Source: Enoplolaimus lenunculus (taxonomy: Eukaryota > Nematoda > Enoplea > Enoplida > Thoracostomopsidae). From it: 64,000 bases of DNA. The notes beneath the pieces are model-generated. The model had not been told where the DNA came from. It saw only the letters and a program-made list of their open reading frames with translations, and made no database searches. Of this stretch, positions 24,553 to 37,431 are shown piece after piece. Position 1 is the first letter of the stretch; the number at the start of each line of letters is the position of its first letter. Position numbers and translations under genes: made by a program. The DNA lies in contig JASANG010004020.1 of assembly GCA_030248215.1 (NCBI GenBank), positions 186,001 through 250,000 of the forward strand, written 5' to 3'.

Positions 24553-24765
24553 TCCAATGTAAACAACAGGGGCGGAACGTAACTATAAGCATATTCCTAA
24601 GCGTAATCATAAGCCTAAGCCTAAACTTAAGCGTAAGAAAGAATGAGCATATTCGTAAGCCTAAGCCTAAGCTTAAGCCATGCAAAAACATTCTAAAGCT
24701 TAAGCTTAATACTTTTTTCCAGTCTCACAGAAAAACGTTCCACCCCTGATCTTTACATGGGCCGG
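24553..24765. mobile_element. TTAGGC-rich MITE copy beside the giant inverted repeat
   Basis: Ends CCAATGTAAACAACAGGGGC and CACCCCTGATCTTTACATGG are mutual inverted repeats. Two blocks of AAGCCTAAGCCTAAGC lie inside. Confidence 0.7.
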
Positions 24766-25218
24766 TAAAAAAGCAACAATGATTCATCAAAGTTTAGCTA
24801 AGTACTTTTTATAGTTTGAGGTTTACTATTCAACAGAGATCTTATGCATCGTTCCCTGCAAATCGTGCTTATAGCTTGAAAATTAGTAATTTAATATTCC
24901 CGAACGTTTATACACAAAGTCAACCGGCTCATACTCAAATATCTTTATCCGACGTCAGCAAAAATGTTTCTACTTCTTTCTTTTATCATGTTGAGCTATA
25001 TGCTAGTCAGGATAAATGCCATCATGTAATAGTTCCATCAGGTGTCTAGTACTTTGCAATTGACAGGCGAAACATTTTAATTCCCTACTTTTGTGGACAC
25101 CTTAAACATATTTTAGAATGCAAATTATATAGAAGCAGTTGCCGTTGTGCACTGTTTTTATTTTAATCATCGTTTGTTTGCTTATGTTGTGGATGGTCAA
25201 CTTGTTGTTTGTTTGGAT

Positions 25219-25364
25219 GGCCCATGTAAAGATCAAGGGCTTAACATTTTTCTGTAGGGCTCTGCAATACAGCAAGCTTTAACTTTAGACTAATTTTTTG
25301 TTAGGCTTAGGCTTTGAAATATGCTTATACTACTGTTAACACGGCCGTATTCTACACATTGGCC
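25219..25364. mobile_element. TTAGGC-rich MITE copy, short
   Basis: GGCCCATGTAAAGATCAAGG at the left and CGGCCGTATTCTACACATTGG at the right; the interior has TTAGGCTTAGGC. In inverted orientation relative to the 24553 copy. Confidence 0.6.
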
Positions 25365-25807
25365 TTTGTTGAAAAAGACCTGAAATATGGCGAAAAATTA
25401 CTGTTTGTAAGGAATATAGACCGCGTTCAGAAACTTGTTACCTTCTACTTGCTTTGTTAATTATGGATTGCAGTTGGGCAGATCGCGTTTACCGTCTCAA
25501 ACGCCGCCGGGTCCCTGCGTTCTGAAACTGTCTGAGCATAACATATTCTAACTCACTGACTTTTATGCGCTACTACTGGAACAGCTTTTCTAATATTTCC
25601 TTTATTCTCTTCTTCACAATCGCGGTCTTTGCTTTGCGGCTGATACGCCTGCATAGTCTAGGAAGGCGTAGTAAGTTTACGCACAGCCAAGCGCACAAAC
25701 GTTCGACAAAGAACTTTTTATTCAAGTCCAAAATTACCCAAACTTTCAAGTAAAGTTTAAAAACACTTCCGGTGTGCGGAATGTACTCAGGACAAACTTT
25801 TCAAATT

Positions 25808-25865
25808 ATATATATATGTATGTATACGTATGTATGTATGTGTATATATAAACATATATATCACT
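25808..25865. repeat. TATG/TA microsatellite
   Basis: Alternating TATATA and (TATG)n/(GTAT)n words. Confidence 0.7.
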
Positions 25866-28129
25866 GTTTGTCCGGAACTTGCAGCTTCGGTTTAAATTCC
25901 GGCGTAACTGGTTCCGGTTTCCAATCGCGCGGGACTAAAGAGTATTTATGCCATAACGTGTCTTCTCACTTAAAACGGAGAGTCGAGAAAGTTTTCGTAC
26001 AAGTTTCGGTTACGATCTCACGGCTGTTTAAACCGAACATATGATGGAAACTGATAAAGTTCAAAATGACAGTGGAGTAAGTACATAGTTGTTTTGTTAA
26101 GTACCGTTGTTGTGGATAGTTAGGCATTGTATTATATATTCCGATATTGTTGCAAATAGAAAACATTATTTGGACCAAATGTCCAACTTCGGTTTCATGA
26201 ACGTTCAATCTGCTTTAGTACAGCTGTATGACCAGTACCGGAACAAAGATCACGTACCTGTATGGTGGCTTGTTATGTAGAAGCTATCGACATTTTTTTA
26301 AAAAGTCCAAAGTATAAATACGCTGAGCTGGGCAGTTATGCGGTCGTACCGCCACTCTCCGCTAAAGTTTCGCTGATACGTTTTGCTTATTTTTTGAGAT
26401 AAATTTCCATTCAACTACAATTAAAAACTTTAGTCTACAGCGCTGTTTTTAGTTCTGTTATCGAGAAAATGCACCCGTTTTTGCAGTTGCATCTTTCCGG
26501 ATGGTGCCAAAGGTATTTTAGCTGACGGTTCATGTGCGCTTGAAAACAAACCCGACTGCGTTTTATATTTGACACTACGGTTTATTAATCATAAATCGCT
26601 TTCGGTCACAGGAGTGAACTTTTCAAAACAACAGTCTGTCAAATCTGCTACATCATTATCCATATTCTATTTTTGATATATTCTAAACGTTCAAATTTAC
26701 TTCGCCTGTTGTGATAGAGTAAGGTATGTTCTATTCGCTACTTTAGCTAATGGATGTGTTTTTTATGTTGAAGAGCAACGATTAGCAAGATCTGTATACT
26801 TCAAGGTTTTGGGCTTAGTAGTTTCAATTTTTTAGTTATATGTATAGTTGTATTTAGTGCCTTTAGATGAGCCAGCGAAGGTACTAGTTTTAATGTTAAG
26901 TCGTAAGTCAAAATACCAAAATTGAAGGTTGAGCAACGCGAAAGTACCTGCACCCAGAAGCAGTAACATTGTGGAAAAAATGTTAAACTTATTTTTACAG
27001 GAATAGTTAGTTTTCAAAATATCTATTCATTTTAGCAACTTTTTTGACAACTTTTGACAATAAAAAGTAAAAAATTATCAAAATATTCTAAAAGAACCGT
27101 AAAGTAACGTAAGTAAATTTTAGAAAAGAATTCAATAGAACAGCTATGAGCCAAGTTTGTCTCAAGAATACATGTTGAATGTTATTGTAAAAAATTAACA
27201 ATCTAGAATCGAATTTGCACTTAAATCAAAAAATTAAGCTTTAAACGGCAATATTTGCTTTAAAAATTTTACATTTTAATTAGTTTTGTTTCAATATTCA
27301 CCTTGAAGTCAAAAATTTGCATTCAATATAAAGTGGAAAAAGTCGTTTACTGCCCCAACGCAAGTTTCGGATCGTGAATTTTCAACTCATATAATTTCTA
27401 CAACTTCCCGCAGTTTATATTAAACTGCGCGCATTCTTGCAATAATTTTAGAGCACTCATTGTACAGACTCGTGGCGAACTCAACATTCTACGGAAGGCA
27501 AAGCTGTTTTATCAGATCTGTTTGGAGGGTTTATATTAATGAAGGCTGGGTTGAAATTTTGCTATGCGTGAAAAGTGTTTTTGGGGACTCAGAACCTCTT
27601 CCGCGGCCCTCCTTTGAATAAGAGCCCGTACTTGTATTGTACGCTGCACTATGCGTAAAAGAGATTAACTGAACTATGTATCCGCCTTGCAATGCGTGTA
27701 ACTTTCCTTAGATACAGAAGATTTATCACCTACCGCTATTTTTCATGCATTTTATATTTTTATACAGGACTGTAAATCAACTCACCTTGTTAGGGGCCTG
27801 AAAATTCTTAGGTGCGGCATGCAAGAACTTCACATAACTTTTTGCTAGGCCGAAACGTTTCTAAAGGAGAAACCAAAATTATTATAAGGGGCAGTGCGAA
27901 ACTAGCCCCCTAATACGGGTTTCGATCTAACAGTTCTATAGGCGAAACAAATCAATCAAACGTTTGAAAGGACATGACCGTTTATAGTGATGCCTTTGCA
28001 GTTTCGTTTCTATAACCATTATTTTTTCGGTCGTAAAACATAAAATCAATTTCGCTGAGTACGCATTCACTATAAAAACGTGTATACGTTTATTGTGCGG
28101 TATTTTATGTTAGAATTATTAAACATTGA

Positions 28130-28130
<1 letters not shown>

Positions 28131-28183
<53 letters not shown>

Positions 28184-28204
28184 TAATATTATTATTATTA
28201 TATT
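28131..28204. repeat. (ATT)n microsatellite
   Basis: About 24 ATT units with one interruption near 28182. The leucine-rich frame across it is an artefact. Confidence 0.9.
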
Positions 28205-29329
28205 CAGTATATAATTTGAAAACCGAAGATGATATGCCTATTATGAGCTATCTGGTTCTCAACGCTAATAATTGGGTAAATAATAACCCTAATGCCATAA
28301 AATTTGCAATGTTACTTTGTTACAGCAGTTTTTTTTAGGTTTTTATTTCAGTCTGTCTTCAGAATTCAATTTCACGTCCATTAAAATCTGCCCGAAGAAA
28401 TTGATATTAATCTGGACCTTCCCCTGAGCGAAATCACGAAATAGCCACATAATTTTCGGAGAAAATAATTATCTTAGGGAAAGAATTGGCCTGAACCAAC
28501 CGGTCCAGTATTGGTTTTCATGTTCGATTTTATTATTGAAACCACCTCAGTGAATGCTGTTCTCATGCGTTTTAAATTTGTTTTATTCATATCAGCTTTA
28601 CTTTCATTTTAATTTCTTTTATAATTGCTTCTTGCTCACGCGTAGTCTTGTGCACCGGCCATTAGCCGGCAAGTTGGCTGACCGCCAGCCAGCCAGTGAT
28701 TGCTTACCACAGAAAAAGCTAAAAACTTATGACATTATCAATTTATATCATTTTTAGTTATATTTAGATTTCGATTCACAAGCTTTAGCTCAAAACTTAA
28801 ATGCTGCCTTCTGTTATCGTTATGATCAATGTTAAGATTGAATCACTGGTTGAAACTACTTTTGTTGTAGTTGTATTCCAGACAGCTCCTGTGGTGAGAT
28901 AAAGCGCTTCAGATGATCTGCGAGTTCCATTGCCTTTTAGAAAAATATAATGAAACCTTTCATTGGAGAATGGTGGCCGATACAGGATCTCCGAATGGAA
29001 AGTGGACCAAAGTGTCACTGGTGACGAACTTATTTTTGTTTCACACGTTGCCGACCGTGTACGTGAATCCAGATGCAAACTCCGCATTTTTGCAATAAAA
29101 TTGACAATAAAAGAATACGACCTTTCAGCTGAGATTAATTACAAATAAAACGGCACGACCCCTCCTGGACAAGAAACTTTGTGACCACTCAGCAAAAATT
29201 TTGGTAGGCGAAGTGGATACATCACACTCTCACCTGTTTCACCCCTTGCACACGTCCCATGTTATTTTTCATACAAAAAATTCATCTGCATTAGTTTTGC
29301 TTTGTGGAGGAAGTAACCCCAGTGCCGGA

Positions 29330-29880
29330 GCAGGCACGAGTGGGAGCTTCCTCTAAACTCCACGGTGGGACACCCCATGTAGAGGTGGATCCAGAATTTT
29401 TCGGTGTTTAATCTGAGATTGTCCTGAGCTCACGCTCACACTTGATAGCTGTGAAGTTGCTCTAACAAAAACAGTTTCACACAAAAGCTGCAAAATGGTG
29501 GATCTAGAAAGCGAGCCCATGGTTTAAGCGAATCACATTTCGCACACCGCGCGACTACATTATCGCATTTTCTGCTGAAGCAACAGCTCATATTTTGGGA
29601 AATAACTTATATAATTTTCATATGTTTTAACCAGGGGAGGCAGCACCCGGCACACCTCATTTCAGAACTGTTTTACTGCCGTTCTTTTATTTTTTTGATT
29701 TCGGTTGAGTTATACTATCTAAAGTAAAATTGTAGGCCTGAAAAAAATTACGGGAAGGTGAAATAGTCCCAAAAACTCGCGAGCGAAGCGAGCAAGAAGC
29801 CAGATAAAGTTGCACACCTCCGGCTATTGCTCCGTAAGTTTTGTTCACCTTCGGCTACCTCCAGTTGCACCATGACCATG
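29330..29880. mobile_element. Second long copy of the CAGTGCCGGAGC family
   Basis: Starts CAGTGCCGGAGCAGGCACG and is alignable by eye to 57642-58250 over several hundred bp (for example GAGCTCACGCTC, TTTGATAGCTGTG-like, and CAAAATGGTGGATCTA). The right end is not resolved. Confidence 0.5.
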
Positions 29881-30067
29881 TCACTACTTCTGTAAAGTAG
29901 AACAGCAGCAATACAACAACCTTTAAGCCTGATTAAAATTAGCTTAACTCAATCATCTAAAAGTAAATGGATGCGGCAGTTTCGCGCTTCTAATCTCAGT
30001 AGGCTGTAATTTGGTTTGGTAAGTCTCTTAACAGTTTTCAATACTGGCCCATGGCAAGCATAGAGAG

Positions 30068-30248
30068 CTGCATACTGGAAAACACGGGGAACTGAAGTAC
30101 TTAGAGACAGGAAAGCTTAGGCTTCGACTTAGGCTTAGGATTAGCCTTATGTTTGATCGCAAAGCTTAAGCTTAGACTTAGGTTTTGGCTCAGTTTCAGG
30201 CTCATGTTTAGTAGGCAGCCGCAAGTTCCGATTGTTTACATAGACCGA
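30068..30248. mobile_element. TTAGGC-rich MITE copy, degraded
   Basis: The interior runs AAAGCTTAGGCTTCGACTTAGG and the right end GTTCCGATTGTTTACATAGACC resembles the family terminus; the left end is eroded. Confidence 0.45.
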
Positions 30249-30699
30249 AGCCACATGTAGTACTATTATTAGCCTAATACTGCTTTATACATATACTGAA
30301 ACGTACATACGGGTGTCGGAAGGTACTATTAAACGAGTGCACTTGCGCCCTGTTGCGTTTTGTAATCACTTTTTATAATGGTAGGTATGAAAAGCAGAAA
30401 AAAACATTGTATAAATGTCAAGCTTTAGCTGCAGTTTGTTTGATAGTATCTCGAGTCTGCCCCACATGCGTTCACTCCAATAATTATTCCAGCGGAAACC
30501 ATGACAGTATATAAGGCTGACTAGTAAATTCTAGTGTGTTTACGATTCATTTTTTATGGTGTTCGACACAAGCAAGCACGTTTGTTGTGATGCTACGCTA
30601 TTCTGTATCCGAATTGACCGAGTAGTAATTATATTATGTTGGGTTTTGACTTTGTAGTTATCCTTCGCAAAATAGAACGGCATTGTCGTACAGCCATGC

Positions 30700-31115
30700 G
30701 GGCAATGTATACAACAGGGACGGAACAGTATTATAAGCATACTCCTCTAAGCCTAAGCCTAAGCCTTAAGTCTGAGCCTAAGCGTAACAATGAGCATATT
30801 GCTAAGCCTAAGCCTAATCGTAAGCATAAGCCTTAAGTCTGAGCCTAAGCGTAACAATGAGCATATTGCTAAGCCTAAGCCTAATCGTAAGCATAAGCCT
30901 TAAGTCTGAGCCTAAGCGTAACAATGAGCATATTGCTAAGCCTAAGCCTAATCGTAAGCATAAGCCTTAAGTCTGAGCCTAAGCGTAACAATGAGCATAT
31001 TTCTAAGCCTAAGCCTAAGTCTAATCGTAAGCCAAGCTAAAAAATAGTTCAAAGCTTAAGCTTACCTTTTCAAGTCCGACAAAATAACTGCCAGTCCGTG
31101 ATTTGTACATGGGCC
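30700..31115. mobile_element. TTAGGC-rich MITE with internal 67-bp tandem units
   Basis: Outer repeats GCAATGTATACAACAGGGACGG and, at the other end, a complement running through TTTGTACATGGGCC. The interior is a ladder of AAGCCT/TTAGGC words. Within it a 67-bp unit (GAGCATATTGCTAAGCCTAA...) repeats about four times almost without change, starting at 30792, 30859, 30926 and 30993. Confidence 0.75.
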
Positions 31116-32723
31116 AACCATGCTATATATAGCTTTATTATCAACGGCGTGTGTACAACGAGAGGCATAGACGAAATCAATATTATCGCGAAGTTATCTG
31201 GAATCTTAAACAGTTGAGCATGTTGAATAAAATTCTGGTTCCTAAAAGTCAAACGAATATAAATGATACCCTGGTTCAAATGCTATGGCTACGACCCTGT
31301 TTATTTATGATCAGCTAATATAAAGCGTCAAATATGTTATACTGTATATTAATACAATAGCTTTTGTAATACGAGAGGATGGTAGCTAATCAACGAGGGC
31401 CAGGCAAAGCTATGCTTCATGATGCGTTCAGTATGGTATGTCTAACATTAGTTCATGGACGGAACAGCTATACCCATGCCCCCATTTAGGAGGCACACCT
31501 ATTGGACGTTGACAGTAAACCAGTTGAGATAAAAATAAACCGCAGTTTGGAAACGTGTCGACTTTTGCCTTCGTCAGTCCGTCAAGATTGTTAAACTATT
31601 TCAGTTATACTTGACAAGCTGAAATGAAATATTCAAATGCGGTGACACAAAGCGATTAGGATGTGCAGCATGACTTAACCATTAGTTCTAGCATAATATG
31701 CTTGTATCAACCGTTACTTAAAACATGAGCCGGTTTAGCTACTCTGACAAAATTTCCAGGGTCATTTTCGCGATTCGGGCGTAATTTCGTTTATTTTGAT
31801 AATTGGGTTCACTGCTGATGTTCAATATCTTGCAACTTTTGCGGAAATTGTTATTTTCAAATGGTGTCCGTATACCAGGTACAGCTTAACCGAGTAGAAG
31901 GCGGCTTGATCCACCTCTGATTCTCCACCGAGAAATTCTGGATCCGTCTCGGCGTTGGGGGGCCCAACCAGAAGGTTGCGGGGAGCCACACTCCACTGCC
32001 AGCTCCGGTACTGCATTTGTTTGCTGGGTTGTTGGTGTTTTTTCTACGGCTCAATGGATTTGAGCGTATTGACACAACGTACCTACGCAATAAAAAATTT
32101 TGTTTTGCCACCAAAAAGCAATAAAGTGGGTTCGTTTGCCTTATCCTCGTCTCCAGAGCCGCATTTGGGACTGCTTAAAAAATATTATAAGAAATTATAC
32201 CTATGTATATACGTATATATATCGAACAATACTTAAAATTTGTAATGTACGGGTGACGGCATCAATTTCTCGCTAGAACTTTCATCAACTTTTTACTTAT
32301 ATCGCGAACCAAACAAACTATATATTGATTGTGGTTCGAGTTTCCGTCAGGAATTAATTATGTATGTATATTAACATACCTGTGTTGTTTGTTGCAAATT
32401 AGCTCAGTCTATTTCACTAATGATTCCCTGAGATAGAAACAAACTGCAAACAGAAACTTTATTAGATTTGTGTAAAATTTCCTTAATCCGGTCAAATATG
32501 TGGTTCTCAATAATTCTGTGGCAAGAAAGGCACATTTAATATAAAATGATTAAAACCACCACCATGCGTCGTCCCTTTGATGTATATTATTTTTATTTAC
32601 TTTTCTCGACCGGAACAGTATACTAAACAAATATGGATTTGCGGACCAACCAACCCGCAGCTAATAGTGAATGTCACATTAACCTTTATGAATCTGGGTG
32701 GGAAACCTTATGTGTTCGTAGTG

Positions 32724-32755
<32 letters not shown>

Positions 32756-33519
32756 CCACCAGTTTCCTATACAAGAATATAAATGATCTGAGCAAAAAGT
32801 TGGTTCCATAACACAGACGGGGTATTTGTACATATGTCGGTCGAATAATTTCAGATAAACGAGGCCGCGCGAGAAGTTAATCACAATTTAAGTTCTAAAT
32901 CTTAGCGCAAAAATTTGGTTTTGATTGTTGAGGGAAGGCCAAGACCAGATGGCGTACCTTTGATTTGCCAGTGTATTTGTAAAGTATATAAAATACCGCA
33001 GGTGCAGACATAGTCACTGCTTTCAAATGCGTTGAGTTTAAGTTTAAAAAATCCTAATGGCCCCGTTTAATGTTTATCGTATTGTATAAATATGCAGTTG
33101 ACATCATGTATCTTTCTGAGCGGCTCATACGCCAACTGTGTCCCCGCGGCCATAATATTTTATACCCGTTGATGTGGGTATGAAAAAGTTCTACCCGCGA
33201 CCTGTCTTAGCAGGAAGTCTGAGGCACCCACTGCTTGCCTGGTGCATTGCAAACAGTTTTAAAAGCCCAATCATATATCACTGACTCACGTATAGTAGCA
33301 ATTATTCTTCGATGGCTTTGTAACTTTGAACTATTTTTAACCTACGTTCAAAATTCCAGTCCAAGTATTAAAAGACAATTAATTCGTGTTCTACGTTAAA
33401 CATCCTAATCGTTAATACTTTAATGTTTCAAATAAATGAACACGAATTATTTTTAAATAATTTTGTTTACAAATCTGAATTAAATTAATATACAATCTCA
33501 ACTGCATCATATCGTCATT
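31116..33519. other. Gene-free spacer upstream of the four-span gene
   Basis: An inverted CAGTGCCGGAGC-family copy (31860-32015) and the CAA microsatellite are the only recognisable items. Confidence 0.4.
32724..32754. repeat. (CAA)n microsatellite
   Basis: Ten CAA units. The surrounding 69-codon frame reads poly-Gln here but has no other support. Confidence 0.85.
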
Positions 33520-33763
33520 ATGTCTTCGGATCCTCATATTATCAACGTTGCGACTTATCGGCAAATTATTTGCGAGCGACGCATTATGTACACAGCAATT
33601 GCAGCGTCACTGGTCACATGTATACTGTTTGTTGTTGCGTCGAGTATGGCCGAATGGGTGATTGTACAACTGTTGTTTACAACTGGGACCAACAAAACGT
33701 CACATATTGGTATTTGGGGCGAATGGGTGATTAGCGAATCACATTTCGATCCCAATGCTAAAA
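33520..33763 (+). CDS. Four-span protein exon 1
   Basis: Codes residues 1-81: cytosolic N-terminus, first span and most of the first outer loop with GIW. The donor is CTAAAA|GTAAAC, leaving one base (phase 1). Confidence 0.75.
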
Positions 33764-36700
33764 GTAAACGCATGCGATGAATGAGCTATTTATGTTTAAC
33801 TGCAGGCAAATTGACAAATGAATTTTGACAATTCAAATCTTTATTGGTTTTACTTTGTGTGTGGTTTACACAAATAACAACGCAGTTTTGTTGAATTTGA
33901 CAAAATTGAGTTTGTTTTAACGTAAAAATTGGGCTCGCTCTCTGGTAGTCCCGGTACAATTTGAGGGATTGATAATTTGTGGACCATATCTCAAAATAAG
34001 TCAATTTCTCGCGGTACTCTTGATAACAGCATTCTTTCAAATGTTAGTTTAATTTTATTCCTAACATTCAACTTAAGACACATCCATCAAATACTTAAAC
34101 CATACCTTAAGCAACCTTTTATCGGTGTATTAAAAATTCCGTATGGGCAGCTACGATTTGTTTCAGATTTAACTGAAGAGGATTTATCTAAATTTATCTC
34201 TGAAACCGTCTCGTCAAAGTATACTGGAAGTGAGTGATTAGGATTTTTGTCATTCTTTTTACTATGTCGTAAAATATATTGCAGTATGTACGGCATTAAC
34301 TAAATAGTTTAAGTTCTATTTATTATTAATGTTGCAACAAACAACTCATCTGTTTTACGTCAGCTTAAACCGATCGAGACTGAGCTGCAGACCTGAGTCT
34401 TAGCAGTTGAATTTAGCCAAAGCTACAAAGTTTAAGTGAATTGTGAGTATAGAATTGAGTTTGATAATTCATACTTAACAACGAGAGCAATTCACTTGTT
34501 AGCAAAGCCATTAGCAGACTGGAGGCGTTAAACTCAATGGGTCTTTTCCATTATCGTTCCTGCCCGCGTTTGCCTAATCGAGGTTCGATTTTAAAATTGT
34601 TTCCATATTTCAGCTTCTCATAACCTTCCTAATTATTCCACGCCTAAATTTGAATTTTTAAAAAATTTGATTTTTAACGTCCTTAGGCCCCCCTTGGGAC
34701 CCAAAAAATTTTTGTCAAAAAGTTTGACAAACTATACACAATTTGATGCAGCTTGCCGAGCTGAGTTGAACGGTGTTAAATTTTTCGTAAAGACAAACGA
34801 TCGGTTAACAACGAATTATGGTCAAATAATTCGTTTAGCGCCGTCCCGGGGACCTTGGACCTTAAAAAAATCGGATTTTTCAAAAATTCAAATTTATGTG
34901 TGGAATCAGGAGAGATGATGAGAAGCTCAAATATGCAAAATTTTTAAATCGAAACATTTTCGGGCAAACGCGGGCTGGGGAGGGATAACGGAAAAAACAC
35001 AACACAATTTAGAATGCGGCGGAAAATTTATATACCAACTTTTCTTTTCACTAATACCAGATAAACAGGTTACATTGTTGCGTGAATATCTTCAAAATTT
35101 TCAATTAATAGCGTAATACTCTCTTATTTGGACACTAATAATCAGTGTTGATAACTGTTTTAGTATCTGCAATAAAGGGAATTTAGTATTTTGACGTTTT
35201 TAATTACGCTGGAAAAGTTTACTGTATTGTGATTTTCAAACGAATTTGGAATCTGGTTGGAAGTAAGCATTGCAAAAACAATTGGATTTCATCCTCATTT
35301 CGGCCCATGTTACTTTAAGAGGCGTCCAGGTTTCTGGTGGACCTATAAAAGGGCGGGTTTACGTTCTGGGTTGCATTTTTTGCTTACGCTTAGACGTAGG
35401 CTTACGCTTGGCTTAGAAACAACATTTTTGCAATGCTTAGGTTTAGGCTTAAGCTCAGGAATACGCTTAATCTACAGTTACGCCACTAAAAGCAACGTTG
35501 GCTCTGATTTCTAATCTCGAAAAGTCCGACAAGACTTTTGTCTGTTTTTTGATATTTTGTGTCAGTGGCGAAAATTTGCTAAGTTTTTGCTGAAACCGTA
35601 CAACAGATATAAACCAGAAACTTTTCTATTTCCAGAAACATGGGTTAAACATTTTCCGTCACCGCCGCATGAAATCCTACGACTGATCAGAAGCGCAGAT
35701 CTTCCACGTAATGCTATCTTATTTAAACAAAGGTTTAGATAATATTTATACGTTCACATACGATATAATTTGAATTAAATTTAAATATTTGGTTTGTCTG
35801 ATTGTTATTTAAAATCAAGTACTGTGTGGAACCTTTGCCATATAAGTGTAAGTGAAATTTCACTTCGAAAAATACAACCTAAAAGAGTTTTCTTTCAAAA
35901 GTAAGCATAGCGAGTGAGCAAAATGTTTCTATTGAATGTTTTGGTTTTTACTCTCATATTTTGGCCTGACGGCGCTGGATCGCGTTTGAAATTTTAACAT
36001 TACATTGCACAAATTTCGTTTCAGATTTTTATCGAACGCAAGCTGTTCTAAGCATTATTGCCATACTCATTATGTTTGGTTCATTAATTTGTGCATTCTA
36101 CAGTGTTGGTTTTCAACATCGGTATGTGTATAAACGGCTAACTGCGGCATTACAATTTCTGGCTGGTAAGTACACGCGGGTCAGTATCGCGGTTCGGAAA
36201 CGGGTCTCAACGGGCCAATAGCCAAGGGGGACCCAGGGGGAATTAGCCCCCCGTGCAAAAATTTTTCCCTCTCCCAGAAAATTTTCAGCCTTGTTCGGAA
36301 GTCATTAAACCTTTGTATGCCACTCGTAAAAAATTTTAACCCGCTGGCTACTGGAGTGAGTGTAAATGCTTAAACAACTCGCACCCGATATAACCACAAT
36401 TTTTAGTGACTTTTTATGTTCTAAATTAAATATTTTTACTACTACACTTGAATTTCATAACAAAAATAGTATATTTCAAACTTTTCCGAAATCAGATCGC
36501 TACCAATCCGAATCCGAAACCTATTAGTGTCAATATTTGACAGCTGTAGGGTCCAAAAACGCGACCACAATTTGCCATCATGCGCAAAGTTACCCATTTA
36601 AAATTTTATTAATAGCAAAATTTCGTGGCGAAAATCAGTGTTCATTATTATGTGTGCCCTTTTAAGTTATTTCATGAGAGCGAAACATAATGTTAAAGTG

Positions 36701-37431
36701 TCAGCACCGCAGACACTATCTACATGCGCAGTGCAAATTCGTTACAAGACGTTAGAGCCCTCTCGTGCTCGAGCGTCAAGCTACTATAGCTGAGTGGTCA
36801 TCGTAAACGCCTCCAACTCGAGCGACCGGAGATCAAATCTTACCTTGACGTTACATCTCGTATGAAATTGAAAATATTTATGTGAGAAAGGGTTAAAATA
36901 ACTTAGTGGCCCTTCTTTTAAAAAAGACAAATTAGTAAATAATAGGCGACAGTCTTCAAAGATCGCATTTTTAGCGCTGGACGCTGGGCATATAAAGGCT
37001 ATAAAATGATAACGCTATAGATACTTTTTTAATGTTCTTGAGGCAACCGGCGCCGTAGCACAAGTGCAGCGCACCCATAAATGAAGTATTATGATTGCAA
37101 ATTTATGTGAGACGTTTTTAATATTTTAGCGATGTGTATACTCGTAGTCATTCAAGTAATGATATATTCAGTTGACGAATGGAAGCTTGAAATGTCAAAG
37201 TTGAAAGTTCCAAAGCATGTCGATCCACAATCGGACGTTGCGTATATTCAACAAAATTACCTTGATCAGCATGTAACCTACGGTTACTGTACTTATTTTG
37301 CTTGGGTCACACTAGTTGTCTACATTGGGTCTGGGATGGTATTTATTTATGGATCACGGAAACAAAAAGGCGAATTAGCGGCAACTGAATCGGCAGAATT
37401 TGCTGACAGACCTGTTATTATAGGTCGTTAA
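33520..37431 (+). CDS. Four-transmembrane claudin/PMP22-superfamily-like protein, four exons
   Basis: Exons 33520-33763, 34167-34229, 36025-36165 and 37130-37431 join in phase 1 throughout and give 249 residues with both start and stop. Predicted membrane spans are residues 24-42, 109-130, 141-164 and 203-224. The first outer loop has W46, a GIW at 64-66 and two N-glycosylation sequons (N58, N82), and the end of the second loop reads YGYCTYFAWV. Topology, loop sizes and W...GIW fit the claudin/PMP22/EMP/TMEM47 superfamily, whose members organise cell junctions or membrane domains. The pair of cysteines that follows GLW in true claudins is absent, so a classical claudin is unlikely. The C-terminus VIIGR is not a standard PDZ ligand. 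The family is inferred from topology and short motifs; gene structure is firmer than function. Confidence 0.8.
34167..34229 (+). CDS. Four-span protein exon 2
   Basis: A 63-bp exon coding residues 82-102 of the first outer loop, beginning with the sequon NLT and rich in acidic residues. The acceptor is TTGTTTCAG and the donor is GGAA|GTGAGT. Both ends are phase 1, so skipping it keeps the frame. Confidence 0.7.
34551..34990. mobile_element. Palindromic MITE in intron 2 of the four-span gene
   Basis: Left TTATCGTTCCTGCCCGCGTTTGCC and right GGGCAAACGCGGGCTGGGGA, then GGATAACG. Inner blocks TTCAGCTTCTCAT / ATGAGAAGCTC and CCTAAATTTGAATTTTT / AAAAATTCAAATTTA also pair. A related single arm occurs at about 58650-58750. 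Confidence 0.6.
36025..36165 (+). CDS. Four-span protein exon 3
   Basis: Codes residues 103-149: the second span and the start of the third, separated by a short basic cytosolic turn (QHRYVYKR). The acceptor is TTCGTTTCAG and the donor is GCTG|GTAAGT. Confidence 0.75.
36745..36897 (+). repeat. tRNA-derived SINE-like repeat, copy 1
   Basis: TATAGCTGAGTGGTCATCG resembles a tRNA A box, and ACCGGAGATCAAATC a B box 40 bp later, with GACGTTAGAGCCCTCTCG upstream and a tail ATTTATGTGAGAAAGGGTTAA shared with the 41479 copy. It lies in intron 3 of the four-span gene. Confidence 0.6.
37130..37431 (+). CDS. Four-span protein exon 4 (terminal)
   Basis: Codes residues 150-249: the rest of the third span, the second outer loop, the fourth span and a 24-residue charged cytosolic tail. 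The acceptor is ATATTTTAG. No AATAAA is visible close to the stop. Confidence 0.78.

Larger units (their letters stand above)
25365..30067. other. Gene-free spacer
   Basis: AT-rich DNA without a supported gene. It includes the TATG and ATT microsatellites, a repeat patch at 28650-28720 and the CAGTGCCGGAGC element from 29330. Most of 26000-27900 shows nothing I recognise. Confidence 0.4.

Noticed and set aside
28126-28338. Poly-leucine ORF
   Set aside because: Translation of an (ATT)n microsatellite.
30735-31030. CRISPR-like array from regularly spaced repeats
   Set aside because: The 67-bp units are contiguous tandem copies without unique spacers, inside a MITE in animal DNA.
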